A stretch of 64,000 nucleotides of DNA from assembly GCA_030762895.1 (NCBI GenBank), contig CM061069.1:27471085-27535084 (forward strand). The letters run 5' to 3'. Numbering within the stretch: position 1 is the stretch's first letter; each line of letters starts with the position of its first letter. The notes beneath the pieces were generated by a model. It was not told the origin of the DNA and ran no database searches. It was given only the letters and a program-made list of their open reading frames with translations. The translations under genes and the position numbers were made by a program. Below are positions 30,932-41,214 of the stretch, in pieces. The stretch is from Sophora flavescens. Lineage: Eukaryota; Streptophyta; Magnoliopsida; Fabales; Fabaceae.

Positions 30932-31331
30932 ACAGTGAGTATTAAGGCGTGATATTTTGCCATTCCTTCATTGAAGAAAGTGGAACCAGTTACCACCTTT
31001 TTTTCTTTTCAGAACAATTGACCTGCTAGGGTAGATGAAGCAAACAAAGTGGCATTTTGATGTCACCAAATAATTTAGAAAAATATTGCAGATGAGAAGT
31101 GAAATATAGAAGTTTTGATGCTGAAATTTTGATTTGTAAGTTTTGGGCTGGAGTTTATCAGATTTTAAAGTGTGATCTGGGATGCTCAAGTTGCTCAAGT
31201 AATCTTGTGTAAAATGCTTGTTAGAAAAAAGTGGGTTTCGAAGGAAATCAAAAGTGTTGGAAACATAAATTAATAGATTTTAAAATGCGTGAAAATGAAA
31301 GTACAGAAAGTAATCAACCTCGATAGGAAAT
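30932..31331. other. Intergenic spacer
   Basis: No gene or repeat recognised. Confidence 0.45.
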
Positions 31332-32107
31332 TGTTATCACCTATTTTTGGGATTAAAATAGCGGTTGGTAAGTTAGTCTTTACAACTAGTCGAATCGGAA
31401 GCTAGTCGAGCGTATTACATTGATAGCCAATGGAAGAACAACTAATTGATTAAAAAGAGTTAAGCAAATGATTTGGGTTAAAGGATAAGATCCCGGATAA
31501 TCCATTTGCATTTAAAGTATTGATAATAGTTGAAGAAGTGAGATGGGAGCATCGATTTTTTTAGCTGTTGCACATGCTAACAGTTTTCCTAAAGAAGCGG
31601 AGATCAGTTTGAAACTATTTTTGCACATTTTTAGGAGGCAAAGAGATGTTGAAGATTGCGGAATACCGTGGTTATTTGGTTATTGGCAGATGATCGTTGA
31701 AGACTTTCCTATAATATAGGAGTTTTAGTTAAATATGGTTAGCCGTTGTAAACCAATTAATTGATGTTGGCCACTAAGCGCATGATGCTTGAATTTAGGA
31801 GAATGTGGCCAATAGGGATAGTTTTGTATAGTGTTCGAGTTGTAGCTTATAAATACCAAGTGTAAATATGAGAAAGAAACGTCAATTCAATCAAACACAT
31901 TTTATTCTCAATTATATTGCTTTCAGTTTTATTTTTCGCAATTTAGCTTAGTTTTCTCATCTTTTCATACTAAACACTCTTTGGAATAGTTTAGAAACCC
32001 GCAAGTTAGGAGACAGAATTCATCTTCTAACGTTATCGACTGATAAGGGAATCGTTGTTATTTGAATTTAGTCGAGGTCACAGCTAATTTTATTTCATCA
32101 GATAACA
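31332..32107 (+). repeat. LTR of a Ty3-type element (remnant)
   Basis: Begins TGTTATCACC and ends CAGATAACA, giving TGTTATC/GATAACA inverted ends (776 bp). TATAAATA near 31849 precedes a likely R region. The following ATTTTGGCATGCTTGGTGGGAC is a leader commonly found just after the 5' LTR of plant Ty3 elements. The rest of the element is interrupted at 32157 and continues at 38563. Confidence 0.7.
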
Positions 32108-32157
32108 ATTTTGGCATGCTTGGTGGGACCAGTGAAGGTGAGCATATTGGGAAGTTT
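32108..32157 (+). other. Start of the internal region of the Ty3 remnant
   Basis: Fifty bases of leader (GGCATGCTTGGTGGGACC) up to the copia insertion; the last five bases, AGTTT, are the copia target-site duplication. Confidence 0.6.
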
Positions 32158-32587
32158 TGTTAAAATTTTAATGTGTATAATATGTGGATTAGCATTAATT
32201 GGTGATTAAATTATAATTAAATTATTAATATATCAGTTATAAAATTAATTCTTAATTACGTAACCAATTGGTGAAATTGTTGTTGGGTATTACTAAGAGT
32301 GACCCTATGATGGGCTGGGCCATTCTAATGTTAACCCGTTGAGAGGTCCCTACTCTCTGCTGGTAGGTTAAAAGGATTGCCTCCCCATTAGGCATTCTCA
32401 ACAACACACACTGAACACCAACCAGAAAGAGAGAAGAAACCCTCTCACATTCTGATCCATTGTGATGGATTCTACGATGCTCCAAGGTACGAAATTCTTC
32501 TCCTCTCCTTTGATTAACATGTCTAATATGCTATAATTTGTATCTGTATGATGTTCCAAACAAATTAGAATTATAGGTTATCCTTCA
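32158..32587 (+). repeat. Copia 5' LTR
   Basis: 430 bp, TGTTAAAATT to TATCCTTCA, almost identical to 38132-38562. Confidence 0.95.
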
Positions 32588-32589
32588 AT

Positions 32590-32601
32590 TGGTATCAGAG
32601 C
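32590..32601 (+). other. Copia primer-binding site
   Basis: TGGTATCAGAGC, complementary to initiator tRNA-Met, two bases after the LTR. Confidence 0.93.
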
Positions 32602-33765
32602 CAAATAGATACATATTATAGCTATTTTTCGTTTCCTTTTTGCGTAAAAAAAAAAAGCCCCAACTTGTTCGATCTCGTTTTTCTTGCAACTGGACGAATA
32701 ATCTTCCAAATCGGTGTTGGGCTTCTCTATCTCGGAGATCACCGATCAATACCCCCTCAAAATCACGCAAAACCATAGCCTGTATCTAGAGAACGAATCG
32801 GGTCTGTATCGCGGGTCACTTCCACCCGTTTTTTGGTTGTTGGGCGAGGAAGATGACCTCTCCCTGCGATGCAGATTCGCCTAGCGAGAGTTTTTCTCGC
32901 CTCGCGACCCCGAAGGCTGACTGTTCTAGGAAAATGCAAGGTTTCTGGGTCGCCTCGCGAACACTTGACTCGCCTCGCGAGTACTCGCGAGAAGACCAAA
33001 CATTGCTGACTTTTTACAATATTCGCCCCGCGAGTGTATGATCGCCTCGCGATTCTGGGCATCAGCATCTGTTGGAATTCCAAATTCGCCTCGCGAGATA
33101 CTTCTCGCCTCGCGAATCATTTTATATGGTTAAATCCGAAAATATATTGTATTTTTTAATACTGTACTCTCAGTTTTTTTTTTGTCTAAAATTTTGTGAT
33201 TGTTCCCTACTTTGTGACACTTTGATATGTTATACTCTCCTTGATCATGTGTCATATAGATGGAATTAATTTTAGAGCCTTATGTGAATTAAGTTGTGTG
33301 TTCTATGCTATATTTGTTATACAATATATTTTTTCTAATGTATAATTGTAGCATGACTATTGATATTTTGTATAGTTATGAACTCACCTATCGTGGGTAT
33401 AATTATAAAAAATTTGTGTTATTAAATAATTAATTATTCTAATGTGTTATATCTGTATTATATTAATATTAATTATACCCTATCGGTGTACTATTATTAA
33501 TGTAATTCGTTATTATACATCGTACTATTGTCTCAAGCTTATGTCAATTATGGTTTTCAAGTACCCTATCGGTATTAGAAATTTTGGTGATGTAAGTTTT
33601 GTACATTGTATTATTCTTCTTAATATATTTCTTATTTATTATGATTCGGGACCCTTAGGCGGAATTATAATGAATAAGAGATTTGTATTATGGGCAAGAT
33701 TGGCTGAACATATATATGGAATCATATTACCCTTCAATTCTTAATGATTTCTTATTCTTTGTTTT
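32602..33765 (+). other. Long untranslated leader of the copia element
   Basis: About 1.16 kb without a supported frame, long for a copia leader. It contains the GC-rich array at 32877-33115, then AT-rich sequence with the phrase ACCCTATCGGT repeated near 33476 and 33563. Confidence 0.65.
32877..33115 (+). repeat. TCGCCTCGCGA array homologous to the Athila U3 array
   Basis: Six exact TCGCCTCGCGA copies (first at 32897-32907, last at 33105-33115) and several variants. Part of it (about 32896-33000) is the reverse complement of 3538-3645 including the spacers, such as CCCCGAAGGCTGACTGTTC and GGAAAATGCAAGGTTTCTG. Relative to transcription the sense is the same in both elements. Confidence 0.88.
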
Positions 33766-34620
33766 ATGTCAGCCTCCTTCCCAAATTCTGTCAAAACTCT
33801 AAATGGGACAAACTATGAGGACTGGAAAGAGTCTCTAGATCTCTACTTAACCATTGCTGACTTGGATCTGGCCTTGAGGGAAGACAAGCCAGCAGCTCTC
33901 ACAAATGAATCTACTGCAGCTCAGAGGAATGCTTATGAGAAATGGGAACACTCTAATAGAGTGTGCCTGAAAGTGATGAAGTATACTATGGAAAAATCCA
34001 TCGGCGCAGAGTATCTTAGAGACCGATAATGCTAAAGAATATCGAAAAGTCATTGGGGAGAAATTTATGACTTTTGAGAAGGCTCGGAAAAGTCAGTATC
34101 TTTCCTTGTTTGACAAGACCAAATATGATGGGGTCAGTGGTGTGCGTGAGCATATCATGAAGCTGATGCACTATTACAACAAACTGAAATCTCTTAAAGT
34201 TGAAATTGGCGAAAGTACTTTAATCTACCGGGTTCTTGAATCTCTTCCTTCACAATTCGATGTTATGAAGACCTCTTACAATACTCAGAAGGCTGAATGG
34301 ACAGTGGACGAGATGATTGCCATTGTGACACAAGAAGAAGAGTCCATTAAAAAGGGTAAATCACACGGTGCTCATTTTGCTGCATCTGCTCCAACTTCTA
34401 ATTCAGGTTCAAGATTTGTGAAGAAAGATCAAAAGGGAAAGAAGAAAAATACAAAGCAGCATCTGCAGGCTAAGAAAAGTTTCTTCAAGGGTAACTGCAA
34501 GTATTGTAAGAAGTATGGCCACAAGGTAGATGATTGCTATTTCTTGAAAAAGAAACAAGAGAAGCAAGGTATATTCCTGGCTCTAACATGCTTTGAATCC
34601 AATGTCATTGATGTTCCTCC
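33766..34620 (+). pseudogene. Copia gag
   Basis: Two frames (33766-34029 and 34067-34804) make one gag: KTLNGTNYEDWKESLDLYL near the start, FEKARKSQYLSLFDKTKYDG, and a CCHC knuckle CKYCKKYGHKVDDC (about 34498-34540). A frameshift near 34020-34060 disrupts the capsid part. Gag would form the particle and bind RNA through the knuckle. Confidence 0.85.
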
Positions 34621-34908
34621 AAATACTTGGTGGTTAGATTCAGGTGCAACCATTCATGTTGTGAATTCCTTGCAGGGGTTCACAAGCCTGAGGAAACCAA
34701 GTGATGCTGAGTCTAAAATTATTATGGGAGATGGAGTTGGAGTTTCTGTTATTGACATTGGAATTGTTTCTTTACTTTTGCCTTCGGACATAATTTGTTT
34801 TTAAGAGATCTTTGTGTATGCACCTTCTATGAGAAGGAACTTGATTTTTGTTTCTGCTTTGGATAAATGTGGTTACACCTTTAAGTTTGGTAGTGGAAAA
34901 TTGATTGT
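34621..34908 (+). pseudogene. Copia protease
   Basis: Follows gag in the same frame. WWLDSGATIHVVNS (about 34630-34670) is the aspartic protease active site, and IIMGDGVGVSV matches the flap region. The frame stops at 34804 (TAA) and the end of the domain is out of frame. Confidence 0.8.
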
Positions 34909-36015
34909 TTGTTCAGATTCTATTTCCGTTGGTTCGGGGTTTTACGTGATGGCCTTTATATGTTAAATCTACATGACATGTTCACAATTCTCTGCCTTGG
35001 AAACAAACGCAGTAGGATTAATGAACATTCTTCTATGTTATGGCATCGACGTTTGGGGCATATTTCTAGGCCCCGTATTGAGAGGCTAGTCAAGGAAGGT
35101 ATTCTTCATGATCTAGACTTCTCCGATTTTGATACATGTATTGATTGCATCAAGGGAAAATTTACTGCCAAGGTTAGGAATAAAGCAGCAAATAGGTGTG
35201 ATGATGTGCTACAGTTGATTCACACCGACCTGTGTGGACCTATTACACCCACTGCCATGGGTGGATATGGGTATTTCATTACCTTTATAGATGACTTCTC
35301 GATATATGGATGGATAGATCTCCTTCAAGAAAAGTCTAGTTCCCTAGATGCTTTCAAATCTTTTAAGGCTGCTGTTGAGTTGAAAACAGGTAGGAAGATA
35401 AAATGTGTAAGATCTGACAGAGGTGGAGAATTCTATGGTAGATATAATGAGACGGGTAGAAACCCAAGACCTTTTGCCAGATTTCTTGAGGAATGTGGTA
35501 TTGAAGCTCAATACACTATGCCTGGTACTCCTGAGCAAAATGGAGTTGCAGAAAGGCGTAACCGCACACTTATGGATATGGTAAGATGTATGTTGAGCCA
35601 TTCATCATTGCCAGACTTTATTTGGGGAGATGCCTTAAAAACTGTTGTCTACATTCTAAATCAAGTACCCAGCAAGTCTGTACCAAAAACTCCATATGAG
35701 CTTATGAGTGGAAAGAAGCCGAGTTTGAAACATTTTCATGTATGGGGTTGTAAGGCAGAAGTTAGACCTTATAATCCTCAGTCTAAGAAGCTTGATCTTA
35801 AGACTGTTAGTGGGTACTTTATTGGCTATTGTGTGGGTTCCAGAGGTAGCAGATTCTATTGTCCATCTCATTCTATGCGAGTCGTCGAATCTGATCGAGC
35901 GATTTTCTTTGAGGATGACTTGGATAGTGGGAGTGATATACCACGACCAGTTACTCTTAGAGAAGATCGCACCATAGTTCCTATACCAGCTGTTCCTTTT
36001 CCTACGAAGTTATGA
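34909..36015 (+). pseudogene. Copia integrase
   Basis: GAG-pre-integrase zinc region MLWHRRLGHISRPRIERLV with CIDCIKGK (about 35035-35150). Core: HTDLCGPI (first Asp, about 35225), VRSDRGGEF (second Asp, about 35415) and GVAERRNRTLMDMV (Glu, about 35550). The GKKP and VWGCKAEV C-terminal region follows. The stretch is open through the core; the frame changes at its end near 36010. It would insert element cDNA. Confidence 0.9.
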
Positions 36016-37304
36016 TTCCAGCTAATGATGATGATCGGAATCTTCAACATGAAGATGGTGTGGCAGCACCACTAGTAGATGAACAAGAACATGATCTTAT
36101 TGTTGATGAAGTTCCACTGAGACGATCTCAAAGAGTGCGCCGACCTTCCATACCAGATGATTATGTTGTATATCTTCAGGAACATGAGTTTGACCTCAAT
36201 GATGATGATGATCCTATTACCTTTAAGGAGGCAATTTCTAGCTCTCATGCTTCTGATTGGCTGAATGCTATGCATGATGAGTTGTCTTCTATGTCTCATA
36301 ATGGTGTTTGGAAGCTAGAGGATTTACCAATTGGTTGTAAACCTGTTGGATGCAAATGGGTTTTCAAAACCAAACGTACTCCAGATGGTAAAGTTGAAAG
36401 GTACAAAGCCAGACTAGTAGCTAAAGGCTATAACCAAAGAGAAGGCATTGACTATAAGGAGACTTTCTCACCAGTCTCTACAAAAGATTCATTTCGAGTT
36501 GTCATGGCTTTGGTAGCTCATTTTGATCTAGAACTTCACCAGATGGATGTGAAGACGGCTTTTCTGAATGGAGACCTTACTGAAGATGTTTACATGGTTC
36601 AGCTGAAGGTTTTTCTGAAACAGGCAAAGAGCACTTGGTTTGCAAGCTGAATAAGTCTATTTATGGACTGAAACAGGTCTCCAGACAATGGTATTTGAAG
36701 TTTGATCAGGTTGTCACTTCTCTTGGCTTCAAAGAAAATGCCTCAGATCAGTGCGTTTACTTGAAGACTTGTGAGGGTGAGTTCATCATTCTCGTTCTAT
36801 ATGTTGATGATATACTTCTTGCTAGCAGTTGTGTTAAAATTCTGACCAAGACAAAACTTATGTTGAGTAGCCACTTTGATATGAAAGACCTTGGTGATGC
36901 TTCTGTTGTTTTAGGCATCCAGATTTATCGTGATAGGTCACGTGGTGTTCTTGGATTGTCTCAAAAAGGGTATATTGAAAAGGTCCTCAAAAGGTTTAAT
37001 ATGCATTCTTGCTCCCCATGTGCTTTTTGTTCAAAAGGGTGAGGAAAAATTTTCTAAATCTCAATGTCCTCAAAATGATGTAGAAATAAATGAAATGAAA
37101 AAAGTCCCATATGCTTCTGCTGTTGGTAGTTTAATGTATGCTCAAGTTTGTACTCGTCCCGACATTGCTTTTGCTGTAAATGTTTTAGGGAGATACTTGA
37201 GCAACCCAGGTTTGGGTCATTGGAAAGCCGTAAAAAAGGTCATGAGATATTTGCAGGGAACCAAAGATTATATGTTGACCTATAAGAAGTCTGATCAACT
37301 TTAG
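36012..37304 (+). pseudogene. Copia reverse transcriptase
   Basis: RVT_2 domain spread over three frames: WVFKTKRTPDGKVERYKARL and YNQREGIDYKETFSPV (about 36358-36470), LHQMDVKTAFLNGDL (about 36535), then after a shift near 36610-36640 SIYGLKQVSRQWY and the active site LYVDD (about 36800). A second shift near 37020-37040 leads to SAVGSLMYAQVCTRPDIAFA (about 37115). Catalytic residues are present but not in one frame. Confidence 0.9.
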
Positions 37305-37789
37305 GTCACCGGTTATTCGATTCGATTTCGCAGCTGCCCCGACGACCGAAAATCTATTACGGCTTTATCTTCATGATGGCAGGAGGAGCTATTTCTTGGA
37401 AAAGCGTCAAACAGACGCTTACAGCTACTTCTACCATGGAAGCAGAGTATGTTGCTTGCTATGAGGCTACTTGTCAAGCCATGTGACTGAAAAATTTAAT
37501 TTCTGGCTTTCATATTGTTGAAAGCATATCTAGGCCACTTGTGATATATTGTGACAATACTGCTGCTGTGAACTTCTCTCATAACAATAAAAGCTCTTCT
37601 CGCACTAAGCATTTTGATGTGAAATATTTGTTCGTTAGAGAGAAGATTCAGGAGTTTCAGACTCGTATTGAGCATATTGATACGGGAAACATGCTTGCTG
37701 ATCCACTAACCAAAGGCTTAACTGTTGGAATATTCCGGAATCATGTAATTCATATGGGCTTAGTTAAGTCTTTTGATGTATTGGATTAG
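37305..37789 (+). pseudogene. Copia RNase H
   Basis: A TAG at 37302-37304 ends the RT stretch. Beyond it, in broken frames, are DDRKSTSG-like residues near 37345, GGAISWKS (about 37384), STMEAEYVACYEA (about 37432) and IYCDNTAAVNFSHNN (about 37544), followed by TKHFDVKY and a C-terminal TGNMLADPLTKGL. These are the DEDD-type RNase H motifs of copia elements. Confidence 0.85.
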
Positions 37790-38117
37790 TGGGAGTCTGA
37801 AACCATTATTTGCCCATTATCGTTTTATGAGATATGTAAATTAACGTCATTCTTGTTTTCATATCTCTTATAGCATTTTAAGATGCTTGGACCATTCTTG
37901 AATTGCATATTTCTCTTTATTAATTATATGCAATTTTATATTCATCATTCTTTATGTGAGATATGAGTCTTTAGAATGTATGATTTACTTCCCTATCGGA
38001 TACTATTTCTGCATTGTTAAAGCTTATATTTCTTATACTGCTGGTTAACGTGTGCTTTGATCGTAACTGGTATTTCTTCTTAATAATTGTTATATTTTAA
38101 TAATTGATTAATGCTAT
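37790..38117 (+). other. Copia 3' non-coding region
   Basis: AT-rich, no supported frame, includes another TCCCTATCGGATAC phrase near 37990 resembling the leader repeats. Confidence 0.5.
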
Positions 38118-38131
38118 CCAAGTGGGAGAAT
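38118..38131 (+). other. Copia polypurine tract
   Basis: CCAAGTGGGAGAAT directly before the 3' LTR. Confidence 0.8.
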
Positions 38132-38562
38132 TGTTAAAATTTTAATGTGTATAATATGTGGATTAGCATTAATTGGTGATTAAATTATAATTAAATTATT
38201 AATATATCAGTTATAAAATTAATTCTTAATTACGTAACCAATTGGTGAAATTGTTGTTGGGTATCTACTAAGAGTGACCCTATGATGGGCTGGGCCATTC
38301 TAATGTTAACCCGTTGAGAGGTCCCTACTCTCTGCTGGTAGGTTAAAAGGATTGCCTCCCCATTAGGCATTCTCAACAACACACACTGAACACCAACCAG
38401 AAAGAGAGAAGAAACCCTCTCACATTCTGATCCATTGTGATGGATTCTGCGATGTTCCAAGGTACGAAATTCTTCTCCTCTCCTTTGATTAACATGTCTA
38501 ATATGCTATAATTTGTATCTGTATGATGTTCCAAACAAATTAGAATTATAGGTTATCCTTCA
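38132..38562 (+). repeat. Copia 3' LTR
   Basis: 431 bp, near-identical to 32158-32587, followed by the AGTTT target-site duplication. Confidence 0.95.
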
Positions 38563-39049
38563 AGTTTGTCTCTCCTGGTCAAGACTTCAATTGGCACATG
38601 TACTTGCGTTCTAGAAAACAATTGGGTAACATGGATCAACAACCGAAACCAAAGAAGGGAGGGAAGAAGCATGCCAAAGTACAACGTACTTTGGGAAAGC
38701 CAGTATCCTTTCAATCATCACCCTGCACTCATGCATGTGTTGAGTAACACACCTGCTAATCAGAAAGCAGGAACATCAGTAGTGGTAGAAGGGGTTGAGC
38801 CAAATCAGATGATGGTGGTAACAACTACCTTTATCAAGGATCAAATTGATTCGGGACACAACGAACTTATGTATCAAATGTCAAAGCAACTAGCCAATAG
38901 TAGTAGGAACGAGTTTGCCATGTTTTCTTTTGTTTTTGGGTTTTTCTACCACTTTAGCATCAACGATAGTGGTAGGAACGAGTTTGCCATTTTCAATGGC
39001 TTCACAAATTTTCATGTCAATGGCCTCAATAATTATCATTCTTACTAAT
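38563..39049 (+). pseudogene. Gag N-terminal remnant of the Ty3 element split by copia
   Basis: Continues the element begun at 31332. The frame from about 38589 starts MYLRSRKQLGNMDQQPKPKK, similar to the Leu-Arg-Ser start common in Ty3 gag proteins, and breaks after about 50 codons. GGACACAACGAACTTATG and the repeated AGTAGGAACGAGTTTGCCAT / AGTGGTAGGAACGAGTTTGC near 38902 and 38968 follow. The rest of the element is gone. Assignment rests on weak similarity. Confidence 0.45.
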
Positions 39050-40043
39050 AAAGGTGTGATTGGTGAACTAATAAATATAAAATAACATAAATGGACATAT
39101 TTATATGATTTTTGTTAATTTTTTTTAAATTCTAACTAAAACTTTGTAACTAGAATGCTACTTTTTTTTGTTTTAGTTTTATTTTTATTTTTAAATAATT
39201 TTATTAAATAATATAAACTAAATGACATACTTATATAACTTTTTTATATAAATTTTATTTTATAAGGTAGGGGCCGAGTAAAGTAGGAATTCGACTAAAA
39301 TAATAAGGGTAAAAAATGAGATAAAAATTAATAAGCCAAAAGCTAAATTAAATAACTTATGAAAAAATCTATAACTAACGAGAAACTTGTTTATCAAACA
39401 ACCTATATTTTAATCAAACAAGCTTATAAGCTAATCTTGCCAAATAGAGGAGGTGAATTGAGTTTCTATAAAAAATTTACAAACAAAACTTTTAATGCAA
39501 ATTTCTATTGTTACCTTTGAGTAAGACAGCAAATAAATAAATAAAAAGGGGGAAATACATTTATTTAACAAAAAATTAAAAACTTTAAGGATGGAAAAAT
39601 CAAACCTTATGATTTTATCCTGATTCAATCATCAACTACTTGTGACCCATGTCCAGTCTTTTAGGCCACGCCCAGTACTTTTCCTCTGTCAAAGCAAGTT
39701 TGCAGGTGTTTAACATTCGTCAAAACTTGTTGCAAGGTGATTGTTCTCTTTAAGGCTTTGAATTTAATTGCTTCATATTTAACAACGCCTTTTGTTCATT
39801 AGTGTCTAGCTTCTTCAAGAGTTCTGAAATCTATCTTCCATGATCTTGTTATCATAAAAACATAGTTATGTATCCGCATTCACAAACTATGATTTAAAAA
39901 ATAAGGTAAAAGGGCAAAAAAAAAAAGGGGGGGTGAATGATGAAGTTGAAAGCAAGGACAAATGAAGTGTATAAGAGAATAAAAGAAGGAAGGGTAACCA
40001 GGGGGAGGCACAGAGAGAGAAAAAAAAGAAAGCAAGAACCTAT
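39050..40043. other. Intergenic spacer
   Basis: AT-rich. Repeat-like phrases such as TTGTTTATCAAACAACC near 39388 hint at old MITE debris, but no element can be delimited. Confidence 0.4.
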
Positions 40044-40289
40044 TTAGTTTGTGAAAATATTTTCAGTATTCATTTCTGTTTTTTTGTTAATAATTTCAAA
40101 ATTATCACAATATTTTCATTTTGTTTTTTATTTGTCTAGTTTGAAAGTGAAAGCAATATAATTTTGTGTTCATTGTTCTCTTTACAAATATATGGAAACA
40201 AGAAACAAAATAAAAATAAGAAGTCATTTTTGAAATTACTAATAAAAACAAAAAATGAAGATTGAAAACATTTTCTGAAATCAAACCCA
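40044..40289. mobile_element. MITE-like inverted-repeat element
   Basis: Left end GTTTGTGAAAATATTTTCAG pairs with the right end, whose reverse complement reads GTTTGATTTCAGAAAATG. The inverted similarity extends about 40 bp inward through the CATTT-T-rich part. About 245 bp, no coding capacity, target duplication not clear. Confidence 0.45.
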
Positions 40290-40550
40290 CCCCAAGTGTT
40301 CTGGGAAACACAAAAGCACGTTCACTCAGCTTAATTTTTGAAAGGAAAGAACAAGGGTCGTCTTTGATCCTATTCAACCTATAAACATTTCTTCGAGTTT
40401 CATATCCTTCCTTTCATCATAGTCAACCTCAGCCATGTTACAAGCCTTAAATTCCACTCCAATTTGGAAAAGATAATTTTTATTTTCATCAACTTAAATT
40501 TTGAGAGAAAAAGTTTGTGTTCTTACAAGTTTTTAATTCATTGCTCCCAA

Positions 40551-40573
40551 AAGAAGAAGAAGAAGAAGAAGAA
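40551..40573. repeat. (AAG)n microsatellite
   Basis: About eight AAG units. A GA-rich tract follows at 40660-40692. Confidence 0.85.
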
Positions 40574-41214
40574 AAATATCTGAAACGAAAAAGAAAGATA
40601 AAATCCTGTTAAGTTGAAAATCCATAAAGTTAGCCCATGCTAATGTTAGGGCGCCAACAGGAGAGAGAGAGTGAGAGAGATAGGGAGAGAAAGCTCGTTA
40701 GGCTGTAACTTCAAACTCTCTCTTGTAATCTTCTTCACATGTTATTTCCCTTCTTTTTAAATTTCTTATGTAATTCAAATTTTCATATTAATTCAAGAGT
40801 TTGTTCATTTCATAGTGTCCTCTTTGATGTGCTCTTAAATTCATGCTTATGCATTAGAAGTTATGTCTCAATTGACTTAACTTTGAACTTGATAATTTTA
40901 ATGATGACTTTAATAAATGATTTGAATCGAAAAGAGCTTAGTATTTCTGAATCAACAAAAGAGATACAGATGCATAGTTGAGGGGAAGCCTAGGAAAGAA
41001 GTGGTGCATGTGTCTATAGGCTTTGGTTTGGGAATAAATATGAAAAAGTAAAAGGGGCAATAATTTACATACCTCAACCTTAAATAATGCTTGTGAATGA
41101 GGGTTTGGTCTGATTACCATGAGGTGCAAAGTTTAATGATCATAATTTCAAAGATCTGAATAATATTCATTTAATGATCCTAAAGTTCTCGGTGATTCTC
41201 AAATAACAACTTTT
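40574..41214. other. Intergenic spacer
   Basis: Nothing recognised apart from the GA-rich tract near 40660-40692. Confidence 0.4.

Larger units (their letters stand above)
32158..38562 (+). mobile_element. Complete Ty1/copia retrotransposon
   Basis: LTRs at 32158-32587 and 38132-38562 differ by two substitutions and one indel by eye. AGTTT target-site duplications lie at 32153-32157 and 38563-38567. The PBS TGGTATCAGAGC (tRNA-iMet) is at 32590-32601 and the PPT at 38118-38131. Order gag, protease, integrase, RT, RNase H is the copia order. The insertion is very young, yet the coding region is split across several frames. Confidence 0.95.
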
